Of a stretch of 64,000 nucleotides of DNA, positions 25,783 through 34,510 are shown piece by piece (the stretch's first letter is position 1; every line of letters starts with the position of its first letter). The notes beneath the pieces were generated by a model. It saw only the letters and a list, made by a program, of their open reading frames with translations. It ran no database searches and was not told the DNA's origin. The position numbers and the translations under genes were made by a program. Source of the stretch: Chelatococcus sp. YT9 (GTDB taxonomy: Bacteria > Pseudomonadota > Alphaproteobacteria > Rhizobiales > Beijerinckiaceae); the NCBI RefSeq assembly GCF_018398315.1, contig NZ_JAHBRW010000001.1, positions 1,298,001 through 1,362,000 of the forward strand. The letters are read 5' to 3'.

Positions 25783-26406
25783 GGGCTGATTACCTATTGG
25801 AACCGCGGCGCAGAGAGGCTCAATGGCTGGACCTCTGGCGAGGCCTTGGGGCCGGCGGCGCTCAGGGCTTCCCAGGTGGTTCGTCGCATTCGCATGTTCA
25901 TGACGCGCGTCGAGCCGGACCGGATGCCACTGCCGGTGAATGCGCTGATTGGGAAGGCCATTCACCTCATTCAGAATGAACTCGGCGCCAATAGCGTCAG
26001 ACTGACGACGGTTCTGGAGACTGACGGAGCCGCCATAGTGGGGGACAGGATCCTGCTTCAGCAGGTGATCATCAACCTGATGAACAACGCGATTCAGGCC
26101 ATAGCCCCCGATAAGCGCGCCTTGTCTGTCCGCACGGCGATAAGTGACGAGACCGTGATCATCACCGTAACCGATAGCGGACCTGGCTTCTCGGAAGAGG
26201 CAGCGAAGAAGGCCTTTGAGCCCTTCTACACCACCAAGGCTGCCGGGATGGGCCGTGGCCTGGCCATGTGCAGAACCATTCTTGCGGTCCATGATGGCGA
26301 TATCCGCGTCAAACCATCGGAGGCGCAAGCGGGCGGCGATGTCACGGTTCGCCTTCCCCTCAACGTCACGGCTCTTGCCGAAATACCCGTTCCGGTCGAG
26401 GCGTAA
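25783..26406 (+). pseudogene. Sensor histidine kinase relic: PAS fragment joined to HATPase domain
   Basis: The frame begins without a good start codon and reads LITYWNRGAERLNGWTSGEA, a typical first half of a PAS domain. It then passes directly to RASQVVRRIRMF, the end of a HisKA-type dimerisation helix. The rest of PAS and the phospho-acceptor H-box are missing. The ATP-binding part is nearly complete: N box LLQQVIINLMNNAIQAI, G1 VTDSGPGFSE, F box FEPFYTTKA, then GMGRGLAMCRTI. An in-frame internal deletion explains this. The first plausible starts (TTG 25846 and later) would yield an ATPase-only protein of about 186 residues. Without the histidine it cannot autophosphorylate, so I call it a relic, although a short protein may still be made. 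It ends two bases from the stop of the convergent lysR gene. Confidence 0.75.
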
Positions 26407-26407
26407 G

Positions 26408-27289
26408 TCAGTCGCGCGATTTCAGATGCTCTGACAAAGCGTCGATAAATAGCCGCACCTTGGTCGGGACCATGCGGCGGGTTGGATAGACGGCCCAGAT
26501 CGACAACGGCTCGGGTTGAGCATCGGCGAGGGAGATCGCAACAAGCGCGCCGTCCTTCAAGTCCTTGAGCACATCCCAACGCGACAGGTTGGCGATGCCT
26601 AGTCCGCCGCGACACGCTTCATGGATGGCGTCGATCGAATTGGCCGTGAACCGCCCGAGCACCTGCACCCGCCGGGACGTATCCGCCGCGCGAAAGTCCC
26701 AGTGCGGGGACGCGCTGACCGTAAGGCATTCATGCCGTTGCAAACCTGCGAGTTCTGCCGGTACGCCGAAACGCTCGATATAGGCCGGAGACGCGACCAG
26801 GAGGCGAGGATTATCCGCCAAACGTTTCGCGATCAGGTTGCTGTCGGCGAGGTCGGCGATGCGCACGGCGAGGTCGATTCCCTGCGCGACCACATCAACA
26901 AGGCTGTCGGTCAACAGGAGATCGACCTTCACCTCTGGATTTGCGCTCATGAACTCCACGACAAGGGGAGCCACCACCTGTCGGCCAAAAGCCAGCGAGG
27001 CTGTGAGGCGGAGAAGTCCGCTCGCGCCGGCGGTCGTCCCGCGAAGGCTGGCCAATGCGGCTGCCTCCCCTTCGACGAGTGCCTGCGCATGAGGCAGAAA
27101 GGCCTGCCCTTCCGCTGTCAGCGACAGCGACCGGGTGGTCCGCTGGACCAGCCTGACGCCTAATTCGCGTTCGAGAGCCGCCAGGAGCCGTGTCGCTGTC
27201 ATGGGCGGGATGCGCAGCCTTCGAGCTGCGCCAGCCAGGCTGCCCGCGGACGCCGTCTCGACCAGGACTGCAACTGCGGCGAGATCCAT
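26408..27289 (-). CDS. LysR-family transcriptional regulator
   Basis: A 293-residue LysR regulator. The N-terminal HTH reads SAGSLAGAARRLRIPPMTAT and RLLAALERELGVRLVQRTTR. The effector domain follows from about residue 90, with DLLLTDSLVDVVAQGIDLAV and GLGIANLSRWDV. It matches the large CrgA-like group common in proteobacteria. It diverges from an MFS transporter gene 157 bp away, and a T-N11-A dyad sits two bases before its start, consistent with autoregulation and control of the transporter. Confidence 0.93.
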   Translation of the reverse strand: MDLAAVAVLVETASAGSLAGAARRLRIPPMTATRLLAALERELGVRLVQRTTRSLSLTAEGQAFLPHAQALVEGEAAALASLRGTTAGASGLLRLTASLAFGRQVVAPLVVEFMSANPEVKVDLLLTDSLVDVVAQGIDLAVRIADLADSNLIAKRLADNPRLLVASPAYIERFGVPAELAGLQRHECLTVSASPHWDFRAADTSRRVQVLGRFTANSIDAIHEACRGGLGIANLSRWDVLKDLKDGALVAISLADAQPEPLSIWAVYPTRRMVPTKVRLFIDALSEHLKSRD

Positions 27290-27290
27290 A

Positions 27291-27307
27291 ATATCAAAAA
27301 CCGATAT
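27291..27307. promoter_or_regulatory. LysR-type operator (T-N11-A dyad)
   Basis: A perfect inverted repeat ATATC-N7-GATAT contains the T-N11-A core of LysR sites (T at 27294, A at 27306). It lies immediately upstream of the lysR start and within the promoter region shared with the MFS gene. Confidence 0.6.
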
Positions 27308-27446
27308 GACCGTACATCACGGGAAGACACTATAACAAAGATCGCTGCAATTCTATCTTCCGTGCCAATTCAGCGGCCCGTGATATCCGCGCGGGATCGC
27401 GCGCCACAGCTCCGGATGCAGAAGCCTTGGTGCCGAGGAGACCAGC

Positions 27447-28661
27447 ATGACCACTCAAGAGACAGTCCATAGCACAGCGTCCAGGGAGGAGCCCCGCCTT
27501 TCGGCTCCCGCGGGCTCCGGCACCATTTTCGCGATGGCCGCCGCAGCGGGATTGGCGGTCGCCAATATCTACTACAACCAGCCCATGCTGGCGCTCATCG
27601 AGCAGGACCTGCCCGGTGCCGCGAGCGCTGCGATCCCCACCGCAACACAACTCGGCTACGCCGTCGGCCTGTTTTTACTCGTACCGCTCGGCGATCTCGT
27701 GGAGCGTCGGCGTCTGATCGTCGTGCAGCTTGTCGTATTGGCAGCAGCATTGATTCTGGCGGCCGTTGCGCCGACTGCATCCCTCGTCGTCGCCGCTTCG
27801 TTCGCCGTCGGTCTGTCGTCGACGGTCGCACAGCAGATCGTGCCGCTCGCCGCCCATCTCGCGCCTGCTGACAAGCGCGGGGCAACGGTCGGCACCGTGA
27901 TGGCGGGGCTGCTGACGGGCATCTTGCTCAGCCGCACCCTCGCCGGCTTTGTGGCGACCCACGGGGGCTGGCGTGAGATGTTCTGGCTGGCGGTGCCAAT
28001 GGCGCTTGCCGCGGCTGCGCTGATGGCTGTGGTCCTCCCGCACAGCGTGCCCCCCGCCCGCATGACCTATCGTTCGCTGCTCCATTCGACTTTGCATCTA
28101 TGGCTGGAATTTCCGGCCCTTCGGATCGCCGCGCTGAGTCAAGCAGCTTTGTTCGCCGCCTTCACGGCCTTCTGGACAATTCTCGCCTTCCGACTGGAAG
28201 AGCCACGATTCGGACTGGGTGCCGATATCGCGGGATTGTTCGGCCTGGTCGGCGCCGTCGGCATCCTGGCCGCGCCGCTCGCGGGGCGCTTCGCCGATAG
28301 AAGCGGGCCGCGTCCTGCCGTCATGCTGGGCGCCGTCGCGACCCTTGCATCCTGGGTCATCCTTGGCGCATGGGGCTCCATCGTCGGGCTCATCGCCGGG
28401 GTCATTCTGCTCGACTTCGGCATACAGACTGCCTTGGTTTCGAACCAGCACATCACCTTCTCGCTGCGGCCCAGCGCTCGGTCACGTCTGAACACCATCT
28501 TCATGGGCGCGATGTTTCTCGGCGGCGCCTTTGGCTCGGCCATTGCAACGGTGGCGTGGGACTATGGCGGATGGTCGGCCGTCAGCGCGTTGGGCCTGAC
28601 GCTCAGTGCGCTCGCGACGATCCTGCAGGCGCCTGGCGGAAGGACACAGAACACGCCATAG
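27447..28661 (+). CDS. MFS transporter
   Basis: A 404-residue major facilitator with 12 predicted helices. The first helix includes [20 protein letters not shown]. The loop 2-3 motif appears as [19 protein letters not shown]. The helix-5 region ([20 protein letters not shown]) resembles the antiporter motif C group, so export of a small compound is likely. ATG 27447 follows a GGAGACC site. The substrate is unknown. The divergent LysR regulator suggests inducible efflux. Confidence 0.92.
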   Translation: MTTQETVHSTASREEPRLSAPAGSGTIFAMAAAAGLAVANIYYNQPMLALIEQDLPGAASAAIPTATQLGYAVGLFLLVPLGDLVERRRLIVVQLVVLAAALILAAVAPTASLVVAASFAVGLSSTVAQQIVPLAAHLAPADKRGATVGTVMAGLLTGILLSRTLAGFVATHGGWREMFWLAVPMALAAAALMAVVLPHSVPPARMTYRSLLHSTLHLWLEFPALRIAALSQAALFAAFTAFWTILAFRLEEPRFGLGADIAGLFGLVGAVGILAAPLAGRFADRSGPRPAVMLGAVATLASWVILGAWGSIVGLIAGVILLDFGIQTALVSNQHITFSLRPSARSRLNTIFMGAMFLGGAFGSAIATVAWDYGGWSAVSALGLTLSALATILQAPGGRTQNTP

Positions 28662-28906
28662 GTAGGAGGCCGCGCCAGGCCGGAGAACACTGTCCGTCCG
28701 GAACATCGACGCTGGACCCGGGTTGAACCCGTCCCTATCCACCGAGAACGCCCCAATCTGCAGTGCTGAGCCTATACGAAGGTATGGCGCCGCCACACTC
28801 TTCAGATATGAGATCAAACCCACGGAGAATAGCGGAAATGCCAGGGGACGATATTCTGCATGTATGGACGGCATGCGAATAACCGTAGCAACGGTTTGAA
28901 TGCTTC

Positions 28907-28937
28907 GCTGTTGATATAAATATTACATAACAACAGC
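28907..28937. promoter_or_regulatory. Inverted repeat upstream of the AraC-type gene
   Basis: Perfect 7 bp arms GCTGTTG / CAACAGC flank 17 AT-rich bases. The site lies about 50 bp before the AraC-family start, within the 326 bp gap 28662-28987, which otherwise shows no gene. It may be an operator; the AT-rich centre could also hold a -10 box. Confidence 0.4.
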
Positions 28938-28987
28938 TGCCGCCGCCCTAGAGATCATGCGATATCTACAGGCCAGGAGCTCCCGCT

Positions 28988-29929
28988 ATGTCATTTCATG
29001 TCTTGCCGCTTCCTGAATCCCGCTCCAGCTATCCAGTTGATGATGGATACCGTACATCGGGGAGCCTGCCGGAGCATCAGCTGTCTTCAATGGAGGGCCT
29101 TTCGCTTGACGGGAGCGCTTCGCATTCACCCGCTTGGGAAAGAGGAGTCAATCTGGCGGCCCTTGGGTTGCAAATCGCCCTTCCCAAGGCGGAGGGCGCG
29201 TCCGGCGCTATGACCGTGCGCGCCAATAACCACATATCCGGCCAGGTTTCCCGGTCCGGGGCGCCCGTTGACGACATCCAATCCAGGACGACGGAGGTCA
29301 TCACCGATCCGGTCATCAAGCAGATGTCGGAAGCGCTTGCCGCCCTTGCCCCGCGCGCCGACGAGCTCTCTAGCGTGACAGCGGACGCGTTGCGGCTGGC
29401 CATCGTCACACGCGTGCTGAGCCTTCGCCTCACAGTCCCGTCGCAACGCCTGGAGCATAGCGCGCGAAAGCCGCAGGCGGCAAAATCCGGTTTGCAGAAA
29501 TGGCGCTTCAAGCGGGTTGCCGACTACGTCAGCGCCAATCTGGCGGAGCCGATTACGTTGGAGGATATGGCTTCCGTCGCTGGATTGAGCCGCATGCATT
29601 TCGCAGCACAGTTTCGCATCGCCACGGGCATCCGGCCGCATGACTTCCTCCTTCGCCAAAGAATCGGGCGCGCACAGGAATTGATGACGACCGCCGAGAC
29701 CCCTTTGGTCGCGATCGCCCTTGATGTCGGCTTCCAGACGCAGGCCCATTTCACCAGCGCCTTCAAAAAGATCACCGGTGAGACGCCTCACCGGTGGCGC
29801 ATGGCCGTACGACATCGAGGGCAACGCGGAGATGGCGGCGGTCTTCCTTGCGAAGCGCCATGTGGTCACGGACAGTTCGAAGGGGGGCAACGCCGGATAC
29901 GCGCCAATGGGGTCGGGCCACTATGTTAA
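28988..29929 (+). CDS. AraC-family transcriptional regulator with unusual C-terminal tail
   Basis: A 313-residue regulator. The C-terminal double HTH of AraC/XylS proteins is clear at about residues 175-275: VADYVSANLAEPITLEDMAS, VAGLSRMHFAAQFRIATGI, then PLVAIALDVGFQTQAHFTSA and ITGETPHRWRM. The N-terminal 165 residues match no sensor domain I can name. AraC proteins normally end soon after PHRWR, but here about 40 residues follow (RHRGQRGDGGGLPCEAPCGH), rich in Gly, Arg and Cys. They look like read-through of non-coding sequence after loss of the original stop. GGAG lies 9 bases before ATG 28988. Confidence 0.87.
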   Translation: MSFHVLPLPESRSSYPVDDGYRTSGSLPEHQLSSMEGLSLDGSASHSPAWERGVNLAALGLQIALPKAEGASGAMTVRANNHISGQVSRSGAPVDDIQSRTTEVITDPVIKQMSEALAALAPRADELSSVTADALRLAIVTRVLSLRLTVPSQRLEHSARKPQAAKSGLQKWRFKRVADYVSANLAEPITLEDMASVAGLSRMHFAAQFRIATGIRPHDFLLRQRIGRAQELMTTAETPLVAIALDVGFQTQAHFTSAFKKITGETPHRWRMAVRHRGQRGDGGGLPCEAPCGHGQFEGGQRRIRANGVGPLC

Positions 29930-30103
29930 GGCCACCAGGCAATCTGTCCCGTGCCCCGGAGTTCTCCGGGAAAGCGGTAGCCCCATCCACCCGCCGAACC
30001 TGAAATCAGGGCTGGGGTTATAGCAAAGGAAGGATCTGGGCCGAAGTGATGGAATGAATGGTAGATCACCACCATCCCTGAACACATAGCTGATAGAGAT
30101 AGC

Positions 30104-30193
30104 TGGCGGAGAGGGGGGGATTCGAACCCCCGATGGGCTTGCACCCATGCCGCATTTCGAGTGCGGTGCATTCAACCGCTCTGCCACCTCTCC
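30104..30193 (-). tRNA. tRNA-Ser (anticodon CGA)
   Basis: A 90-base class II tRNA on the minus strand with an encoded CCA end. The acceptor stem is GGAGAGG/CCTCTCC, the anticodon stem CCGCA/TGCGG has the loop CTCGAAA (anticodon CGA), the long variable arm is TGGG-TGCAAG-CCCA, and the T arm is GGGGGTTCGAATCCCCC. The size and long arm identify serine. Confidence 0.96.
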
Positions 30194-30267
30194 GCGTCGG
30201 CGCGGCACTTATACGTCACAACGCCGCAAGATCAAGGGGCTCTTGTACATTTTGCACCGTCAACGCG

Positions 30268-30296
30268 TTGACATGCATGCCCGTGAGATGTATCGA
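30268..30296 (+). promoter_or_regulatory. Candidate sigma-70-type promoter for rplU-rpmA
   Basis: TTGACA (30268-30273), 17 bases, then TATCGA (30291-30296). The spacing and -35 are ideal and the -10 is moderate. It would give an L21 leader of roughly 145 bases. Confidence 0.45.
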
Positions 30297-30449
30297 CCCT
30301 CATTCTGTGCGAAGTCTTTTCGCGCTCCGTACGTGTGCGCGGCTCCTTCAGTCTTTGAGGTCGCCGCGTGTGAGTACGGCAACATCTGCCAAAAAGCCGG
30401 CCTTGTGGCGATCGCCGCAAAGAGCCGGGAGGAACACGGGACAAGAACG

Positions 30450-31097
30450 ATGTTCGCAGTTATCAAGACCGGCGGCAAACAGTACCGCGTCGCCGCCACC
30501 GACGTGATCACCATCGAGCGCCTTGCCGGCGAGCCTGGTGACATCATTGCCTTCAGCGACGTTCTGATGCTTGGCAATGGCGAGACGACCGAAGTGGGCG
30601 CGCCCTTCGTGGCCGGCGCCACCGTCGCTGGTGAGCTCGTGGAGCAGAGCCGTGGCGACAAGGTCATCGCCTTCAAGAAGCGTCGCCGGCAGAATTCAAA
30701 GCGCAAGCGCGGTCACCGCCAGGACCTGACCGTGGTGCGCATCACGGAGATTCTCACGGGTGGCGCCAAGCCGTCGGCGAAGGCCGCAGCAGCGAAGCCC
30801 GCGCCGAAAGCTAAGGCGCCAGAAGCCGCTCCCGCGGCTGGCGATCACAGCAATCTCTCGTTGATCGCGGGCATCGGCCCGACCATCGAGAAGAAGCTGC
30901 GCGCCGCAGGCATCACGAGCTGGGACGCGATTGCTGCCTGGACCGAGGCCGACGTCGAGAAGTATGATGCCGAGCTTGCCCTGCGCGGCCGCATTGCGCG
31001 CGATGAGTGGATCGAGCAGGCCAAGGAACTTCTGGCCGGCAAACCGCCCCGCGCGAAGATCGATCAGGCCGAGCTGAAGTCCGGCGAGGACGACTGA
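30450..31097 (+). CDS. rplU: 50S ribosomal protein L21 with C-terminal HhH extension
   Basis: A 215-residue protein, about twice the usual 103. The first 103 residues are L21 ([20 protein letters not shown], later [15 protein letters not shown]). A lysine/alanine/proline linker (105-130) follows, then a folded tail with a helix-hairpin-helix-like segment, [20 protein letters not shown]. This tail occurs on L21 of many rhizobia and relatives and resembles domains that bind nucleic acid. ATG 30450 is the L21 start; the frame is open upstream across the tRNA but is not coding there. It is followed by rpmA in the universal order. Confidence 0.96.
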   Translation: MFAVIKTGGKQYRVAATDVITIERLAGEPGDIIAFSDVLMLGNGETTEVGAPFVAGATVAGELVEQSRGDKVIAFKKRRRQNSKRKRGHRQDLTVVRITEILTGGAKPSAKAAAAKPAPKAKAPEAAPAAGDHSNLSLIAGIGPTIEKKLRAAGITSWDAIAAWTEADVEKYDAELALRGRIARDEWIEQAKELLAGKPPRAKIDQAELKSGEDD

Positions 31098-31190
31098 GCG
31101 GCGAGGTTCAACGAAGGTTTAGGTAGTAGCGTTCAGAGTTGCGAAAAAGCGCCTCGCGCTACGGACGATAAGTAATTCAGGAGTTTCATC

Positions 31191-31457
31191 ATGGCTCACA
31201 AAAAGGCAGGCGGCTCGTCGCGCAACGGTCGTGACTCGGACGGCCGGCGTCTCGGCGTGAAGAAGTTCGGCGGCGAAAGCGTCGTTTCCGGCAACATCCT
31301 TATCCGTCAACGCGGCACCAAGGTGCACGCGGGCGCCAACGTCGGCATGGGCAAAGACCACACGCTCTTCGCGCTTTGCGCAGGCCGCGTCGACTTCACG
31401 AAACGTGCCGGACGAGCATTTGTATCGGTTGTACCCGCCCAACAGGCGGCAGAGTAA
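31191..31457 (+). CDS. rpmA: 50S ribosomal protein L27
   Basis: An 88-residue L27 with the conserved start [20 protein letters not shown] and [20 protein letters not shown]. It sits at the peptidyl-transferase centre of the large subunit. An AGGAG site precedes ATG 31191. It lies 93 bp after rplU, and a strong terminator follows at 31548. Confidence 0.97.
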   Translation: MAHKKAGGSSRNGRDSDGRRLGVKKFGGESVVSGNILIRQRGTKVHAGANVGMGKDHTLFALCAGRVDFTKRAGRAFVSVVPAQQAAE

Positions 31458-31547
31458 ACGGCGCAGCTTAGACGAGGAGCTCCGCCGGCATCCCAGCGAA
31501 CCGGCGGATCAAGAGGCTCCTGACGATAGCTTCGGATCCAAGCGACA

Positions 31548-31584
31548 GGGGAGATGGGATGACCATCTCCCCTTCGTCGTTTTT
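31548..31584 (+). terminator. Rho-independent terminator after rplU-rpmA
   Basis: A perfect 10 bp stem GGGGAGATGG / CCATCTCCCC with a 5-base loop is followed by a T-rich tail (TTCGTCGTTTTT). A weaker 8 bp hairpin (TCCGCCGG/CCGGCGGA, 31481-31508) precedes it. Confidence 0.88.
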
Positions 31585-31633
31585 CGCCGTCGTTGCCAAC
31601 ACGAGCACACGGCCCTTTGGAACGGAGCGAACG

Positions 31634-32272
31634 ATGTTCACCTGCGGCATCATCGAAGACGCCTTCGTCATCGAGACGGAACGGCTTGCCCTGCGCTCGC
31701 CGCGCCTCGCCGACGCAGCCGCCATCGCATGCTTGGCCGGTGATAAAGCCGTAGCAGAGATGACGGCTCAAATTCCGCATCCATATCCACCAGGGCTCGC
31801 AGAACAATTCGTCAGCATGGCGCGCGCGGGCAACGCGGCCGGGCAACATCTCGTGCTGGTCGCAGCCTTTAGGCACACGCCCGATGAGATCATCGGCGCG
31901 TTCGGCGTCGCGCCAGACCGGGAAGCATCATTGCCATCGGTGGGTTATTGGCTGGGTACCCCGTTCTGGGGCTTGGGGCTGGCGACGGAAGCGCTGCGCG
32001 GCCTCATCGATACTCTGTTCGCCCGCAGCGACAGCCGGGGACTTTCAGCAGCCGTCCGCGTGGTCAATCCGGCCTCCCGCCACGTGTTGGAGAAGTGCGG
32101 GTTCCATCACGACGGTGCGGGTTTCAGGGACTTTCCAGCCCGTGGCGGACGGCTTCCCGTCGATCTTTTCACGCTTGAGCGCGGCATCTGGGCGAGCCTC
32201 AAGCGGTGGGGACCGGCGGTCGTGGTTGAAGGCGTGCGGAACGACACAGCCCTAACGGCACCACTGGGATAA
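31634..32272 (+). CDS. GNAT-family N-acetyltransferase (RimJ/RimL-like)
   Basis: A 212-residue acetyltransferase. It begins with the RimJ-like ETERLALRSPRLADAAAIAC, and the acetyl-CoA region reads VGYWLGTPFWGLGLATEALR. The C-terminal VVNPASRHVLEKCGFHHDGA is also typical of the group. The start at 31634 was preferred because GGAG lies 6 bases upstream, and an ATG at 31559 would overlap the terminator. The protein or small-molecule acceptor is unknown. A tandem homologue follows after 10 bp. Confidence 0.9.
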   Translation: MFTCGIIEDAFVIETERLALRSPRLADAAAIACLAGDKAVAEMTAQIPHPYPPGLAEQFVSMARAGNAAGQHLVLVAAFRHTPDEIIGAFGVAPDREASLPSVGYWLGTPFWGLGLATEALRGLIDTLFARSDSRGLSAAVRVVNPASRHVLEKCGFHHDGAGFRDFPARGGRLPVDLFTLERGIWASLKRWGPAVVVEGVRNDTALTAPLG

Positions 32273-32282
32273 GGAGGCGAGG

Positions 32283-32825
32283 ATGCTGGACAACGCGATC
32301 AAGACTCAACGCGCTCTTCTCCGCCCCATCGTCGCCGGGGATGCAAAAGCGCTGCATGCGGCTTTGTCATGGGCCGTGGTACGCCAGCTCAGCCAAGTCT
32401 CGTGGCCTCTGCCACTCCGGGACGTCGAGGATTTCGCTCGCAAGGCTGAAGAACAGACACGTGCCGGGATTAGCTTTCATCATGCAGTCGTCGTCGATGG
32501 AGTGCCCGCAGGCGTGATGTCGATCAGACCACAACACGGCGCGATGAATCTGGGTTACTGGCTCGCAGAGGCCCACTGGGGCAAGGGCTTGGCAACAGAA
32601 GCCGCCGCGGCTTACGTTTCCGGCTTCTTCGCCGGCTCCTCGGATGTGCATCTCACGTCCGGGGCGTTCAGTGACAACGAGGCATCGCTGCGCGTCCAGG
32701 AAAAGCTCGGCTTCGTGGTGGTGGGTGAAGGTCTCGTCGAATCACGGGCCTTAGGACAACATCGGCCCCATTCCGACACGATGCTTGGTCGGATACGCTG
32801 GCGTGAAAGCGCGATGGCGGCGTGA
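32283..32825 (+). CDS. GNAT-family N-acetyltransferase (RimJ/RimL-like), tandem homologue
   Basis: A 180-residue relative of the preceding gene. It has the start KTQRALLRPIVAGDAKALHA, the acetyl-CoA segment GYWLAEAHWGKGLATEAAAA and the end motif DNEASLRVQEKLGFVVVGEG. GGAGG precedes ATG 32283. The two are probably co-transcribed, and GNAT genes often lie between rpmA and obgE in this group. The acceptor is unknown. Confidence 0.9.
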   Translation: MLDNAIKTQRALLRPIVAGDAKALHAALSWAVVRQLSQVSWPLPLRDVEDFARKAEEQTRAGISFHHAVVVDGVPAGVMSIRPQHGAMNLGYWLAEAHWGKGLATEAAAAYVSGFFAGSSDVHLTSGAFSDNEASLRVQEKLGFVVVGEGLVESRALGQHRPHSDTMLGRIRWRESAMAA

Positions 32826-32949
32826 AAGAGCCGAGGTTCCCGGCCGTCACTTGTGGCGGCCGGGTTCCATCGTGTGGAGCGGGAGAGCCGGCTGGCTAGG
32901 CAGATTCTCCGGATGAGGCGCGGCGTGCGGCGAACAGTTGGCGTGGCGC

Positions 32950-34308
32950 TTAGAACAGCAGGATTGTGGAATCGGATCGGACCTCCTGCGCGGTCATGCC
33001 GATCAGGGTGAGCTCAGCTTCTCCTCCTCCATCGGAAGCGACAAGGTGCAGCGTCACCGAGCCGCCAAAGGCGGAGGTGTCCAGCATCTCGACATCCTCT
33101 GGCGCTCGCAGTCCGAAGCGCCTGAGGTCGATGACATTGCCCGACCCGCGCTTGAAATCTTGGATCACGTCATGTCCATCGCCCGGTGCAATGAAAAAGA
33201 GGTTCCTTCCCGTCCCCCCTGCGAGAAAATCCTTCCCCCGACCGCCCCAAAGCACGTCATCTCCCTCATTCCCTTCAAGGCAATCATCTCCGTCATACCC
33301 ACTGATGCGATCATTGCCCGCCCCGCCGCGAAGGTGATTGGCGCAGTCATTACCCATTATCGTGTCATTCCCGCCCCCTCCGATTGTGGCCTCGATAAGG
33401 AAACGAGAGTCGTTTGAGGACGACATCGGTGTGCAGACGACTATCTGCTCGGACGCCTCTCCGTACTTCAAAGGGCGCGGCACGATGTGGCTCGCAGTGC
33501 CTGGGCGAAGATCGATGTTTAAATCCTGATTAAAGTTCGAAAAGTCGAAAGTATCCCACCCCCCATCATCCACGATTGTCTCGAAGACGTAGTTGCCGGA
33601 TGCTTTATGACGATAGTAGCCATCGCGGAAACTGTGTCCCATCGCCGGATCCCAGGAATAGGAATTATCGGTACCGGACGTCGGGGAGCGACCGGGTTGG
33701 CCATAAAGCGTTTGAAGGGCCAACACATCCAGCGGCATGAAGCTTTGAGGATGCTCGTCTCGGCTGCAGCCCAAACTAGGGTGATCGCGGTAGTTATTAT
33801 AGCTCATGACCGTGAAACGACTACTGTCGTGTTCCTGCGGAACACGCCCGAAGGGGCCTAGGTTATGGGGATGCTTGAGCCCCAAGGCATGGCCAATTTC
33901 GTGACGTATGGCGTGGTGCTCGAAGCTTCCCTCATCAGGCTCGCGATAGTCATCCGTAACCGGGAACCAGACGTCGCCAGCGCAATGGTGGGAAGTTGGC
34001 AAATAGGCGCAAGGATTTTCCACGCGACACTGGGCGATACGAATGATAGCCCGACCCGGATTCGCTTCGTACTCATAAAATCTGATGTCGATTATCTTCT
34101 CTATTTCACGAAAAAATTCACGCGTTTTTTCTTTGATTCCCTTATCTAGCTCACGAAAATTTTCAATGTAATCAACGGGATAAGTATCTCCATACTCCGA
34201 TAGTGAGCTTGGAAAACTGTAAGTTATAATTTTTGAGCCCCATCTATATTCATGAATAAGTCCATCAATCGAGCGGTTGCCTGTCGGAATATTACTCGCT
34301 ATACTCAT
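32950..34308 (-). CDS. Serralysin-like RTX metalloprotease (M10B), probable T1SS cargo
   Basis: A 452-residue protein on the opposite strand to its neighbours. The zinc site HEIGHALGLKH and the Met-turn region TVMSYNNY identify a metzincin of the serralysin group. A substrate-domain start (GNRSIDGLIHEYRWG) lies near the N-terminus. About four glycine-rich calcium repeats follow (GGGGNDTIMGN, GGAGNDRISGY, GNEGDDVLWGG), and the C-terminus ends STILLF, like T1SS export signals. There is no signal peptide. The start at ATG 34308, with AGGAG four bases upstream, is preferred over GTG 34353. The N-terminal third looks AT-richer than flanking genes, suggesting acquisition. No protease inhibitor or exporter gene is beside it; export through the PrtD/HlyD pair at 6-10 kb is inferred. 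Confidence 0.92.
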   Translation of the reverse strand: MSIASNIPTGNRSIDGLIHEYRWGSKIITYSFPSSLSEYGDTYPVDYIENFRELDKGIKEKTREFFREIEKIIDIRFYEYEANPGRAIIRIAQCRVENPCAYLPTSHHCAGDVWFPVTDDYREPDEGSFEHHAIRHEIGHALGLKHPHNLGPFGRVPQEHDSSRFTVMSYNNYRDHPSLGCSRDEHPQSFMPLDVLALQTLYGQPGRSPTSGTDNSYSWDPAMGHSFRDGYYRHKASGNYVFETIVDDGGWDTFDFSNFNQDLNIDLRPGTASHIVPRPLKYGEASEQIVVCTPMSSSNDSRFLIEATIGGGGNDTIMGNDCANHLRGGAGNDRISGYDGDDCLEGNEGDDVLWGGRGKDFLAGGTGRNLFFIAPGDGHDVIQDFKRGSGNVIDLRRFGLRAPEDVEMLDTSAFGGSVTLHLVASDGGGEAELTLIGMTAQEVRSDSTILLF

Positions 34309-34510
34309 TGCACTCCTCACAGCAGCATTGTATGCATTGTTCACTCTTGTCACGGATTCGCGCGCTGACAGCGCTGAAAGCCTGGCAAGTCATGCGTGAG
34401 TTTGGGTTCTGTGTGCACGAGCTCACATGTTGGGCGACCTAGACGCGTTGCAGCCTTCGCCGAGCTCCTGTAGGAACAGGGTTCGTCCCGCAGTGGGCGG
34501 GAGTGGTGTC

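Noticed and set aside
30104-30193. Integration site of a mobile element at the tRNA-Ser gene
   Set aside because: There is no integrase nearby and no repeated copy of the tRNA 3' end, so the tRNA shows no sign of use as an attachment site.
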